Part shown: positions 17,664 through 25,571 of the stretch, one piece after another
Layout of the letters: each line of letters begins with the position of its first letter
Position numbering within the stretch: the stretch's first letter is position 1
Assembly (NCBI GenBank): GCA_964453265.1
Contig: CAYVNU010000001.1
Span: 62,001-126,000 of the forward strand
DNA length: 64,000 nt
Reading direction: 5' to 3'
Origin: CAYVNU01 sp964453265
GTDB lineage: Bacteria; Patescibacteriota; Doudnabacteria; UBA920
Notes under the pieces: model-generated
What the model was told of the DNA's origin: nothing
Databases searched by the model: none
What the model saw: the letters and a program-made list of their open reading frames with translations, nothing else
Position numbers and translations under genes: made by a program

Positions 17664-18731
17664 ATGAAAGTTTTGTTTTGCGGTTTAAAATATGAATATG
17701 GTAAGCCCCATAGGGGATTGTCTTTTGAGTACCAAAATTTTTATGAGGTTTTAAAGCAAATGCCGGGCGTGGAAACAGAGGGCTTTTTTATAGATGAAAA
17801 AATTCTGGAAGCCGGCCGCGATGTAATGAATCCGCTTTTAATTAAGACCGTAGAAGACCAAAAACCGGACCTTTTATTTACTTTTTTATTTACCGAAGAA
17901 ATTAAGAAAGAAACCATAGCTTATATTACTCGCAAGACAAATACAAAAACCTTTAACTGGTTTGCCGACGACCACTGGAGATTTCCTGTTTATTCTAAAT
18001 ATTGGGCGCCTTTATTTACCGCTGTTTCTACTACAGATTCAAAAGCAGTAGAAAAATATAGAAGAATCGGAGTTAAAGCAATCAAAACTCAGTGGGCGGC
18101 AAACACGAGGTTGTACAAACCCGCAAGTCTACCCACTACCCATTACCCACTACCCACTGTTGCTTTTGTGGGCAAAAATTACGGTAACCGTTCTGGCTAT
18201 TTGAATGCATTAAAATCAGCAGGATTGCCTGCGGTTGGTTATGGCAGTGGGTGGCAGAACGGAAGAGTTGAATTTGAAAAAATGTTTGAAATTTTTAGCC
18301 ATTCAAAAATTAATTTGAATTTTACCGAAAGTCCTTATACGACTTTTAAAGAAAGAATGAAATTTTTAGTTAAATTCTTTGTCAAAAAAGAATTTGGAAA
18401 ATTCAAACCTAATTTTCAATCGCCAATTTCTAACTTGCAGTCTTTTTTTGGCGCCCAGCGCAGGCAAATAAAAGGGCGGATTTTTGAAGTGCCGGCCTGC
18501 GGAGGATTTTTATTAACCGGCCACGCGGATAATTTAAGCGACTATTATGTGGACGGTAAAGAAATTGTTGTTTTTAAAAATGTTAATGAATTAATAGAAA
18601 AAACTAAATATTATTTGGAACACGAATCTGAACGCGAGGCGATTGCTAAAGCCGGATATGAAAGAACCATAAGAGAACACACCTATGAACAGAGATTTCG
18701 TGAGATTTTTAAAGCTTTGGATTTAAATTAA
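17664..18731 (+). CDS. CgeB-like GT-B glycosyltransferase with repeat insertions
   Basis: A 355-residue protein. The N-terminal domain (GLSFEYQNFYEVLKQMPG, FNWFADDHWRFPVYSKYW) and the C-terminal segment with EVPACGGFLLTGHADNL and EIVVFKNVNELIEK fit the CgeB/Glyco_trans_1_2 (PF13524) group, which works in spore-coat and surface-glycan synthesis. Two low-complexity stretches look inserted: SLPTTHYPLPT (about 156-166), encoded by a heptamer array at 18129-18158, and FKPNFQSPISNLQSFF (about 249-264), from an AT-rich repeat near 18400-18440. Both keep the frame. The stop overlaps the next ATG by one base (TAATG), so translational coupling is likely. Confidence 0.75.
   Translation: MKVLFCGLKYEYGKPHRGLSFEYQNFYEVLKQMPGVETEGFFIDEKILEAGRDVMNPLLIKTVEDQKPDLLFTFLFTEEIKKETIAYITRKTNTKTFNWFADDHWRFPVYSKYWAPLFTAVSTTDSKAVEKYRRIGVKAIKTQWAANTRLYKPASLPTTHYPLPTVAFVGKNYGNRSGYLNALKSAGLPAVGYGSGWQNGRVEFEKMFEIFSHSKINLNFTESPYTTFKERMKFLVKFFVKKEFGKFKPNFQSPISNLQSFFGAQRRQIKGRIFEVPACGGFLLTGHADNLSDYYVDGKEIVVFKNVNELIEKTKYYLEHESEREAIAKAGYERTIREHTYEQRFREIFKALDLN
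18129..18158 (+). repeat. In-frame heptamer array inside the CgeB-like gene
   Basis: Four consecutive heptamers: CTACCCA, CTACCCA, TTACCCA, CTACCCA, plus CT. The unit is GC-richer than its surroundings and is translated as a Pro/Thr/Tyr stretch. A comparable array with a different unit is at 51689-51716. Confidence 0.8.
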
Positions 18732-19675
18732 TGCTTAATTTAAAAAATTCTAAAATTTTATTAACTGGCGGTTATGGCTTTTTAGGTCAAAGAGTTTTTT
18801 TAGAATTGTTAAAAGCAGGTGCGAATGAAAGACAAATTCAAATGCCAAGAAGTAAAAGTTTGGATTTAAGGATTCAGAAAAATTGCCAAAGGGCTGTCAA
18901 AGGTAAAGATTTGATTATTCATTTGGCTGCCAATGTGGGTGGCATAGGTTACAACAAAGAAAATCCCGGCAAACTTTTTTACGACAATGCCACTATGGGC
19001 ATAAATTTAATTGAAGCTGCCAGAGAGGCGAGGGTAAAAAAATTCGTACAAGTCGGCACGGTTTGCGCGTATCCGAAATTTCCCGAGCACATTCCTTTTA
19101 AAGAAGAAGATTTGTGGAAAGGTTATCCGGAAGAAACCAACGCGCCTTACGGTATAGCTAAATTAGCTTTGCTTGAAATGCTTCAATCTTATCGCAAACA
19201 GTACGGATTTAATGGCATTTATTTGCTGCCTACCAATTTGTACGGTCCGGGCGATAATTTCGACCCTAAATCTTCCCATGTAATACCCGCCTTAATAAAA
19301 AAATTTGTTGAAGCCAAACAGCAGGGTTTGTCTGAAGTGGTAGTCTGGGGGACAGGTAAGGCTAGCCGGGAATTTTTATATGTAGATGACGCGGCCAGAG
19401 CAATTGTTGCGGCTGCGCAAAAGTACGACAAAGCAGAACCGGTAAATATTGGCTCTAACAATGAAATAAAAATCAAGCAATTAGTGGAAATAATAAGCAA
19501 AATTACCGACTATACCGGCAAAATAGTCTGGGATAAAACCAAGCCCGACGGCCAGCCCAGAAGAAAGCTTGACGTTAGCCGCGCGAAAAAAGAATTAGGT
19601 TTTACTTCCAAAATTACTTTCTCAGTGGGACTTAAGAAAACAATCGAATGGTACATAAAGAATAAAAAAGTTTAA
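18731..19675 (+). CDS. GDP-L-fucose synthase-like NAD(P)-dependent epimerase/reductase
   Basis: A 314-residue extended SDR. LLTGGYGFLGQRVF is the nucleotide-binding Gly motif; HLAANVGGIGYNKENPG, VGTVCAYP and APYGIAKLALLEM (the YxxxK site) match GDP-fucose synthase (Fcl/WcaG). The later NLYGPGDNFDPKSSHVIPALIKKF also matches. It would epimerise and reduce GDP-4-keto-6-deoxymannose from Gmd to GDP-L-fucose. The start ATG overlaps the stop of the upstream gene, and the DNA-level order gmd...fcl...GT10 supports the assignment. A related GDP-6-deoxy sugar cannot be excluded. Confidence 0.82.
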   Translation: MLNLKNSKILLTGGYGFLGQRVFLELLKAGANERQIQMPRSKSLDLRIQKNCQRAVKGKDLIIHLAANVGGIGYNKENPGKLFYDNATMGINLIEAAREARVKKFVQVGTVCAYPKFPEHIPFKEEDLWKGYPEETNAPYGIAKLALLEMLQSYRKQYGFNGIYLLPTNLYGPGDNFDPKSSHVIPALIKKFVEAKQQGLSEVVVWGTGKASREFLYVDDAARAIVAAAQKYDKAEPVNIGSNNEIKIKQLVEIISKITDYTGKIVWDKTKPDGQPRRKLDVSRAKKELGFTSKITFSVGLKKTIEWYIKNKKV

Positions 19676-19722
19676 TAAATCATTTCAATCTTTTAAATTA
19701 TGTCAATTTTGTCAATGAATTT
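19676..19722 (+). repeat. AT-rich dispersed repeat just upstream of a start codon
   Basis: It contains TTTCAATCTTTTAAATTATG and TCAATTTTGTCAATG. The same vocabulary (CTTGTCAATCTTTTAAAT) recurs at 29971-30010 (inverted), 30211-30250 and 56341-56391. Here, as at 30257 and 56392, it abuts an ATG. Confidence 0.6.
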
Positions 19723-20553
19723 ATGAGCAACATAACATTTATTATTTTTACTTATAACGAAGAAAAACGTCTGCCTTTTGTTTTGCGCAATCTTTCTAAA
19801 TATGGACAAGTATGCTTAATGGATGACGGCAGTACCGATAAAACTAAGGAAATTGCTGAAACTAACGGCGCTTTGTATTTTAGGCGACCACCGAGCACGA
19901 CAGCCAATGTTGAAACGCCGGCCAATTTTGAATTTATAAAATCTTTTTTAAAAACCGATTGGATATACTGGGGTTATGTCGACAATATTGCGCCAAAAAG
20001 TCTGCTAGAAAAGTTAAAAGAAGTTTCCAAGCAAAACCATTACAAACAGGTTATGATCCCGCTCTATACTTATTTGTGGGGGAATACAAAAAATTATACT
20101 TTAAAAGCTTATGCTCCGTTCTTTTTCCATAAAGATTTTATAGATTTTCACAACAATCATATTCACGGTATTGGAAATTTTTTGGGGACAAAAGAAGAGG
20201 TTTTAACTTTGCCGAGCAAGGAAGAATATGCTTTAAGACATTTTAGTACTTATAACTTAGAAAAATTTGTCAGGAATCATTTAAAGTATAGCGAGACGGA
20301 AGCGGCGGAAAAATTTAAATCCGGACAAAAATTTAGTTTGCTTCGGTTATTCCGCGCTCTTTTAGCTTATACTTGGTATTTTACCAAGAACAATTATAAA
20401 AACGGCAAACTTGGGGTTTTGGTTATGCTAAATTATCTTTTTTATCGGGTAATGACTTACACGCGTCTTTATGAATTGGAAAATAATTTGACTATAGAAA
20501 ATATAGAGAATAATTACAGCAAAAAGAAAGAAGAGATGCTTAAAGATTTTTAA
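19723..20553 (+). CDS. GT2-family glycosyltransferase
   Basis: A 276-residue GT-A enzyme. The start ITFIIFTYNEEKRLPFVLRN and VCLMDDGSTDKTKEIAE are classic GT2 features. The region equivalent to the DxD metal site is not obvious: WIYWGYVDNIAP (about residues 81-92) is the best candidate, with a single D. The C-terminal third contains an aromatic hydrophobic stretch (RALLAYTWYF, VLMLNYLFYRV) that may dock to the membrane. Its stop overlaps the next ATG by one base, so it is co-translated with the GT-D enzyme. Donor and acceptor unknown. Confidence 0.75.
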   Translation: MSNITFIIFTYNEEKRLPFVLRNLSKYGQVCLMDDGSTDKTKEIAETNGALYFRRPPSTTANVETPANFEFIKSFLKTDWIYWGYVDNIAPKSLLEKLKEVSKQNHYKQVMIPLYTYLWGNTKNYTLKAYAPFFFHKDFIDFHNNHIHGIGNFLGTKEEVLTLPSKEEYALRHFSTYNLEKFVRNHLKYSETEAAEKFKSGQKFSLLRLFRALLAYTWYFTKNNYKNGKLGVLVMLNYLFYRVMTYTRLYELENNLTIENIENNYSKKKEEMLKDF

Positions 20554-21491
20554 TGAAAAATTTTTTTAGAAAAATTATTCAAACCATTCGCCAGCATACG
20601 CCGCTTTGGCTGAGGTGGAAGTTTGGACCCATAGTAGCTTATATTGCTTATTTTTTTAGAATTTATATTTTTGGCAATAAGAACGCGCCTAAAGTTTTAT
20701 CTATAGAAGACACCTTGGATTTAATAGAAAAACAGAATTTATCTTTTGTGCGTTTTGGCGACGGAGAAATTACTTTAATCCAGAAAAACGACTTGCTTTT
20801 TCAAAAATCAGATCCGGAATTAGTTAGGCGACTGAGAGAAATTTTAAATTCCAACTTGCCCGGTTTGCTTATTTGCCTGCCAGATTTGTTTGGTAAATTA
20901 GACGGCTTTGCAAAAGATGCTTATAAATTCGCTTTGCATCACCAGTTTCGGTATTGGCATGAATGGACAGAGCTTTTAAATCTTTCGCAGACTTACGGCA
21001 ATACTTTTATAACCCGGCCATATTTAGGTTTTACCAAAACTGTAAGACAGAAGAGTGGAAATGCTTTCAAAAAACTTTTTAATTTGTGGAAAGGCAAACA
21101 TGTTTTGTTAGTAGAAGGTTCTAAGAGTCGTTTGGGAGTGGGTAATAATATGTTTAGCGAAGCTGCTTCGGTTACTAGAATTTTGTGTCCTCCGGAAAAC
21201 GCATATGCTAAATATAAAGAAATTTTGGCAGAAGTTTTGAAAAATTCTAAAGAAAAGCTTGTACTGTTGTCGCTTGGGCCGGCTGCAAAAGTTTTAGGTT
21301 ACGATCTGTTTATAAAAGGTTATCGAGTTTTAGATATTGGACATTTGGATATGGAGTACGAAATGTTTTTAAGACAGGCAGAGGTTTTGGCCAAAGTTAA
21401 GTATAAATATTTTAATGAAATAAATGAGCGCACTCCTGAGGATTGTGTTGATCCAAAATATTTGAGTGAAATTATAAGCCGAATCGAATGA
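20553..21491 (+). CDS. GT-D fold glycosyltransferase (DUF1792 / SP_1767 type)
   Basis: A 312-residue protein. SFVRFGDGEITLI (about residues 63-75) with the DGE acid triad, LLICLPDLF and VLLVEGSKSRLGVGNN (about 189-204) are landmarks of the GT-D fold glycosyltransferases first described in streptococcal serine-rich repeat adhesin glycosylation. Those use UDP-sugars and extend O-linked glycans. Here it is part of a chain with one-base and 4-base overlaps (TAATG, ATGA) to its neighbours, so it works on the same glycan. Start ATG at 20553. Specificity is not predictable. Confidence 0.8.
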   Translation: MKNFFRKIIQTIRQHTPLWLRWKFGPIVAYIAYFFRIYIFGNKNAPKVLSIEDTLDLIEKQNLSFVRFGDGEITLIQKNDLLFQKSDPELVRRLREILNSNLPGLLICLPDLFGKLDGFAKDAYKFALHHQFRYWHEWTELLNLSQTYGNTFITRPYLGFTKTVRQKSGNAFKKLFNLWKGKHVLLVEGSKSRLGVGNNMFSEAASVTRILCPPENAYAKYKEILAEVLKNSKEKLVLLSLGPAAKVLGYDLFIKGYRVLDIGHLDMEYEMFLRQAEVLAKVKYKYFNEINERTPEDCVDPKYLSEIISRIE

Positions 21492-22546
21492 AGACAATCA
21501 AACTTAAAATTTGCGACCCCAACTTGGGGCAAAAGTTTTCTTACGGTACTTTTTTTTATAATATTTTAAAACAATATTATGAAATTGAATTGTCGGAAAA
21601 TCCCGATTACGTAATTTATAATGAATCAACGTACGAATATTTAAAGTATGGGGGCATTCGAATTTTGTTTGTGGGGGAAAACATTTCACCTAATTTTAAT
21701 CTTTGCGACTATGCCGTGGGTTTTGACTATTTAACTTTTCAGGACCGATTCTACCGCATGCCGCTTTATTTGGTTGCCCAATTTTATTCTGACGAAGAAT
21801 TGGAATTGGCAGGAGGTATGGATTTTACCAAGCAAAAAGTTTTTACCAGGGACGAGTTATGTAAAAAAAACGGTTTTTGCAGTTTTGTATATAGTAATTA
21901 TTTGGCTGGTGGCCAGCGCGAGGAGATGTTTAATAAACTTTCTGCGTATAAAAAGGTTGACGCCGGAGGCGGGTATTTAAACAATGTCGGAGGCAGGGTA
22001 AAAAATAAGTTAGCATTTGAAATGCAGTATAAGTTTGCGATTGCTTTTGAAAATTCTTCTCGCAGCGGTTATACGACCGAAAAGTTGCCAAATGCTATTT
22101 CTGCCAGGACAATTCCAATTTATTGGGGCAATCCGGATGTGGCTTTGGAGTTTAACCACAAGCGGTTTATTAATTGTCATGCTTATAAAAATTTTGACGA
22201 AGTAATAGAAAAAGTTAAGGAGCTGGATAAAAACGATGAACTGTATTTAAAAACCATCAACGAGCCCGTGGCGGCGCTCGGTATGGACTTTAATTTAGTA
22301 AAAAGCGGTTTTGAAAAATTTTTACTAAATATTTTTGACCAGCCTTTAGCTTCGGCCAAACGCAGGACTATAAACGCGGTAAGAGCGGCAAATGCGGAAA
22401 AAGGGGAAGTTTTAGCGGCCAAGGCCATGGCCAGAGAATTAAATTTTAGAAAAATATTAGCTCCTCTATACCGGCCTTTTAAAAGAATTATTTTTTTAGA
22501 AAAATTTAAACAAAAGTTTTTGGCAAAAAAATTAAATATCAAATAA
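21488..22546 (+). CDS. GT10-family fucosyltransferase
   Basis: A 352-residue enzyme with the alpha-1,3/1,4-fucosyltransferase hallmark region: FCSFVYSNYLAGGQREEMFN, KVDAGGGYLNNVGG, then KFAIAFENSSRSGYTTEKLP and PIYWGNPDV. These hold the donor-binding Arg/Lys/Glu residues for GDP-fucose. The C-terminal tail (about 300-352) is basic and amphipathic (RPFKRIIFLEKFKQKF), as in bacterial FutA-type enzymes that bind the membrane that way. It fits directly with the gmd and fcl-like genes upstream. Its ATG overlaps the previous stop (ATGA). Confidence 0.88.
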   Translation: MKTIKLKICDPNLGQKFSYGTFFYNILKQYYEIELSENPDYVIYNESTYEYLKYGGIRILFVGENISPNFNLCDYAVGFDYLTFQDRFYRMPLYLVAQFYSDEELELAGGMDFTKQKVFTRDELCKKNGFCSFVYSNYLAGGQREEMFNKLSAYKKVDAGGGYLNNVGGRVKNKLAFEMQYKFAIAFENSSRSGYTTEKLPNAISARTIPIYWGNPDVALEFNHKRFINCHAYKNFDEVIEKVKELDKNDELYLKTINEPVAALGMDFNLVKSGFEKFLLNIFDQPLASAKRRTINAVRAANAEKGEVLAAKAMARELNFRKILAPLYRPFKRIIFLEKFKQKFLAKKLNIK

Positions 22547-22550
22547 ATTT

Positions 22551-23378
22551 ATGAGCGAAATATCAAGAGAGGTGCAAAAAGAAAAATTTCAATTTAAGCC
22601 TACGGATGCGATTATTACATTCGGCAGGGGAATTGAGCAAGTTAATACTTCGTCAGCAGTTTTGGGGGAAAGAGAACAAGTCTGGAAAGGCACAAGGCTA
22701 ATCCAAGAGTTAGTAAGAGACAGAGAAACAGGCCGGCATATTCGAACCGGCTTGCGAAAAGCTGGCAAACCACTTCAGTCTTTTGCAGAAACTGACGAGT
22801 TAAATGAGATGGCTGCCGGTGCTAATGCTAATATTTTTGCGGTTTTAGAATGGATAAAATTGGCTGAAAAAAATAACAGTTTGCCTAAACAAATAATTTT
22901 TTCCGGCGGTAGGCCGAAGTATTTAGATAAAGCTGAGCCGGGAATAACCGAAGCTTCTGTTATGAGCTCAGAATTTCAAAGACGTCTTAAACTTACGCAT
23001 AAAAACAAAAATTTAAATTTACCTCCTGCTTTGGTTTTAACAGAGAGTAAAAATACACAAGATGATTTGGTAAATTCATTAACAGAAGCGAAAAATCAAG
23101 GCTGTAAGTCGGTTACCATTGTCAATGTTTCTTGGGCTATGGAAAGAACCAAGGCATTTTATCAAAATGATGTCTTAAAACATTACCCGCAACTTGTAGA
23201 TATTAAAGTAAATTTTGTTACGAGTGACGAACTCTTGCTTTCTAGATTTGGCCAGAGAGCAGAAAGAATTTTAGCAGATTTAAAAAGCTCATTTGCTCAT
23301 ACAGATACTTTAAAAAATGAAGCAATTGGCATAAAAAAAATAATTGAAGGACAATATAAGAACAAAGGTAACTACTAA
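22551..23378 (+). CDS. YdcF/SanA-type DUF218 protein
   Basis: A 275-residue protein with the DUF218 order: hydrophobic strand DAIITFGRG (about residues 19-27), QIIFSGGRP (about 118-126), NTQDDLVNSLTEAKNQG and SVTIVNVSWAMERTKAFYQ (about 185-203). These form a Rossmann-like domain with conserved Ser/Asn/His-type positions. Known relatives (SanA, ElyC, YdcF) affect envelope integrity and undecaprenyl-phosphate use, but no reaction is firmly established. No signal or membrane segment is seen here, unlike ElyC. It has no close neighbour overlap (4 bp gap) and shares a family with the gene at 49799. Confidence 0.7.
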   Translation: MSEISREVQKEKFQFKPTDAIITFGRGIEQVNTSSAVLGEREQVWKGTRLIQELVRDRETGRHIRTGLRKAGKPLQSFAETDELNEMAAGANANIFAVLEWIKLAEKNNSLPKQIIFSGGRPKYLDKAEPGITEASVMSSEFQRRLKLTHKNKNLNLPPALVLTESKNTQDDLVNSLTEAKNQGCKSVTIVNVSWAMERTKAFYQNDVLKHYPQLVDIKVNFVTSDELLLSRFGQRAERILADLKSSFAHTDTLKNEAIGIKKIIEGQYKNKGNY

Positions 23379-23437
23379 TTTTTAGAGATATTATTGGGCA
23401 AATTTCTGTAATGTTGTGGATATAACGAAAATAACAG

Positions 23438-23499
23438 CTATATTGAGCCTTTATGAACCTTATTGACACCAAAAGAAACCATTGCTATGCTCAATATAG
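23438..23499. promoter_or_regulatory. Perfect 11-bp inverted repeat around a promoter; candidate operator
   Basis: CTATATTGAGC (23438-23448) and GCTCAATATAG (23489-23499) are exact reverse complements separated by 40 bp. Between and into the second arm lies a promoter: TTGACA (23463-23468), 17-bp spacer, TATGCT (23486-23491). The arrangement suggests a dimer- or tetramer-binding operator that controls the HTH gene at 23528, perhaps by its own product. Confidence 0.5.
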
Positions 23500-23527
23500 A
23501 GTATTAAGAGTTAGGAAGGTTTAAAGT

Positions 23528-23773
23528 ATGTCAGAAATACAGCCTAATGAAGTCTACACGACGGGGGAAACCCAAAAGCTATTAAAAGTAAGCAATAGCA
23601 CTATTAAGCGTATGCTTAAAAATGGCCTTTTGCGCGCCAATAAGATAGGTAAGCAATATCGTATAATGGGTCATGAAATTTTGCGTCTTGTTTCTCCGGT
23701 TTTAGAGGAAAAAACTGTATTAACTTATCAAAAAATTAAAACCAAAGCCCGTGAGAAGGTTAAAGATTGGTAA
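23528..23773 (+). CDS. Small helix-turn-helix DNA-binding protein (excisionase/MerR-type)
   Basis: An 81-residue protein. VYTTGETQKLLKVSNSTIKRMLKNGLLRANKIGKQYRI is a winged helix-turn-helix of the HTH_17/excisionase kind (residues about 9-46): helix, turn, recognition helix NSTIKRMLKN and a short wing. A strong AGGAAGG lies 8 bp before the ATG. The rest (LTYQKIKTKAREKVKDW) is basic. It is followed 8 bp later by a methyltransferase gene and is preceded by the inverted-repeat promoter region, so autoregulation of a small operon is the simplest reading. No integrase or phage genes are nearby. Confidence 0.78.
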   Translation: MSEIQPNEVYTTGETQKLLKVSNSTIKRMLKNGLLRANKIGKQYRIMGHEILRLVSPVLEEKTVLTYQKIKTKAREKVKDW

Positions 23774-23781
23774 CTTTTTTT

Positions 23782-24588
23782 ATGAATGTTGAATTTTCTT
23801 GGGATGAGAAGCAATTTTATAATATGGTTGCTTCAACTGTCCATAATCCTACGTTGCCTTTTATTCAAAAGTATTTGCCAAAGACCGAGCCAGTGCTAGA
23901 AGCAGGCTGCGGGCTTGGCCATATTGTGAAGTATTTGGGCGATTTGGGTTATGACGCATACGGTATAGAAATTGGCTCAGAGGCAGTAAAGGCAGTAAAG
24001 CAGATTGAACCAAATTTGAGAGTAGAATGTGCGAGCGTGGAGTACGTGCCTTTTCCCGATAATTTTTTTGGCGGCTTAATTTGTTTAGGCGTGGTAGAAC
24101 ATATAACCCAAGGGCCGGAAAAAGCACTTAAAGAATTATACCGAGTTATGAAACCCGGTTCAATTGGTGTTATTTCCGTGCCGGTTTTTGGCACCCTGAG
24201 AAAAATTAAGCACTATTTGGGGATTAGCTATTTGGATTATCATTTGCGAAATTTTTATCATAAATTATTTCGCAATGGAGAAAACTGGACACAAACCGGT
24301 ATAGATAAAACTATGTTATTGCCGTATCACAGATGGCCATATGCTGGCGATTTTTTTGAGTACCGCTATACTCGCAAGCAGTTTGCCAGCAAACTTACTA
24401 GAGCAGGTTTTCAAATTGAGAGCGAATATTCTTTAGAAGGTATGCAGGGACTATATCACGAGCTGGGCGGAATGTTTGTAAACCTTTCCAATCCTAGCTG
24501 GTTTGTTAAAATGCTAGATAAAATTTTTTCTAAGTTTGATTTTTTTCATCATCATACTTATTTAGCTATAGTTAAAAAACCTTTATGA
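23782..24588 (+). CDS. Class I SAM-dependent methyltransferase
   Basis: About 268 residues. Motif I is VLEAGCGLGHIVKYL (SAM-binding Gly loop), followed by the acidic end of strand 2 in AYGIEIG, motif II/III ECASVEYVPFPDNFFGGLICLGVVEHI, then LKELYRVMKPGSIGVISVPVFG. This is a Methyltransf_11 layout. The acceptor is probably a sugar or lipid-linked glycan given the context, but that is inferred. ATG at 23782 is preferred to an in-frame TTG at 23767 that would overlap the end of the HTH gene region. It overlaps the next gene by 4 bp (ATGA). Confidence 0.82.
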   Translation: MNVEFSWDEKQFYNMVASTVHNPTLPFIQKYLPKTEPVLEAGCGLGHIVKYLGDLGYDAYGIEIGSEAVKAVKQIEPNLRVECASVEYVPFPDNFFGGLICLGVVEHITQGPEKALKELYRVMKPGSIGVISVPVFGTLRKIKHYLGISYLDYHLRNFYHKLFRNGENWTQTGIDKTMLLPYHRWPYAGDFFEYRYTRKQFASKLTRAGFQIESEYSLEGMQGLYHELGGMFVNLSNPSWFVKMLDKIFSKFDFFHHHTYLAIVKKPL

Positions 24589-25568
24589 ACACAGAAAAAA
24601 AATGCGTGGTTTTAACCACGATCAATCCTGCTGAAAATAATGCTTTAACAGATTTTGCTAAATTGGAAGACTTTGATTTAATAATTGCCGGAGATAAAAA
24701 AACTCCTTCTAGCTATGATTTAAATTGCGCGTATGTTTCTATTTCAGAACAGCAAAAAAGTTTTCCGTCTTTTTTTGACTTGATTCCTTTTAACCATTAT
24801 TCCCGCAAAAATTTTGGGTATTTGCATGCTATTCGCGAGGGTTACAATATAATTGCTGACTCTGATGATGATAATTATTATTACGGTCAGTGGTTTGTCG
24901 TGCCACCAAAAGACGCTTTGCAGCAAACAATAGTTGCTCCTAAGTACCCGAATATTTATTCGGTTTTTTCCAAGGAACATATTTGGCCGCGCGGCTATCC
25001 TTTAGATTTGATTTTAAAAAACGACGAAATTAAATATTCGTCCCAGCAGTCTAATGTTTTGGTATGGCAAGGGCTGGTTAATGGCGACACGGACGTTGAT
25101 GCAATTTATCGTTTGGTAAACGGTAAGGAAATTACTTTTGAAGAAAATAAATTTGTAGTTTTAGAGCAAGGAGTTATTTCGCCTTTTAATTCCCAAAATA
25201 CTCTCTGGCAGAAACCAGCTTTTTATTTGTTGTATTTGCCAGTTACCGTAACCTTTCGGTTTACTGATATTCTGCGCTCTTTTGTTGCGCAGTTTGGCTT
25301 ATGGGCTTTGGGAGGCAGACTGGGTTTTATGTCTCCAAACGCGATTCAAAAAAGAAACGTTCATAATTTAATGAGAGATTTTGCGGACGAAATCCCGGTT
25401 TATAATTCCTTTTATTCGGTTATGCAAAGTTTGGAAAAATGTCAGTTAAAAGGCGAGCCGGAAGATCTATATACAATGTATTCGGAACTTAATAAAGCGG
25501 GGATAGTTAAAGAAAGCGAACTTTCTTCTGTAAGGGAATGGCTTAAATTGTATAATCAATTCAAGTAA
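24585..25568 (+). CDS. STELLO-type glycosyltransferase (DUF288)
   Basis: A 327-residue protein. The start CVVLTTINPAENNALTDFAKL, then DLIIAGDKKTPSSY, FNHYSRKNFGYLHAIREGYNIIADSDDDNYY is the STELLO/DUF288 pattern. ADSDDDN (about residues 94-100) is the putative metal-binding acid cluster of this GT-A-like group. Eukaryotic STELLO proteins organise cellulose synthase complexes in the Golgi; bacterial members sit in polysaccharide loci and probably transfer sugars. No membrane segment is found. It is embedded in a tight run of genes (overlap 4 bp before, 3 bp gap after). Confidence 0.78.
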   Translation: MNTEKKCVVLTTINPAENNALTDFAKLEDFDLIIAGDKKTPSSYDLNCAYVSISEQQKSFPSFFDLIPFNHYSRKNFGYLHAIREGYNIIADSDDDNYYYGQWFVVPPKDALQQTIVAPKYPNIYSVFSKEHIWPRGYPLDLILKNDEIKYSSQQSNVLVWQGLVNGDTDVDAIYRLVNGKEITFEENKFVVLEQGVISPFNSQNTLWQKPAFYLLYLPVTVTFRFTDILRSFVAQFGLWALGGRLGFMSPNAIQKRNVHNLMRDFADEIPVYNSFYSVMQSLEKCQLKGEPEDLYTMYSELNKAGIVKESELSSVREWLKLYNQFK

Positions 25569-25571
25569 AAA

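Noticed and set aside
18129..18158. CRISPR-like array
   Set aside because: Units are only 7 bp with no spacers. No cas genes are present anywhere in the window.
22551..23378. Phage or integrative-element boundary suggested by the excisionase-like HTH gene at 23528
   Set aside because: No integrase, recombinase, att-like direct repeat or phage gene is nearby, and the gene is embedded in a glycan locus.
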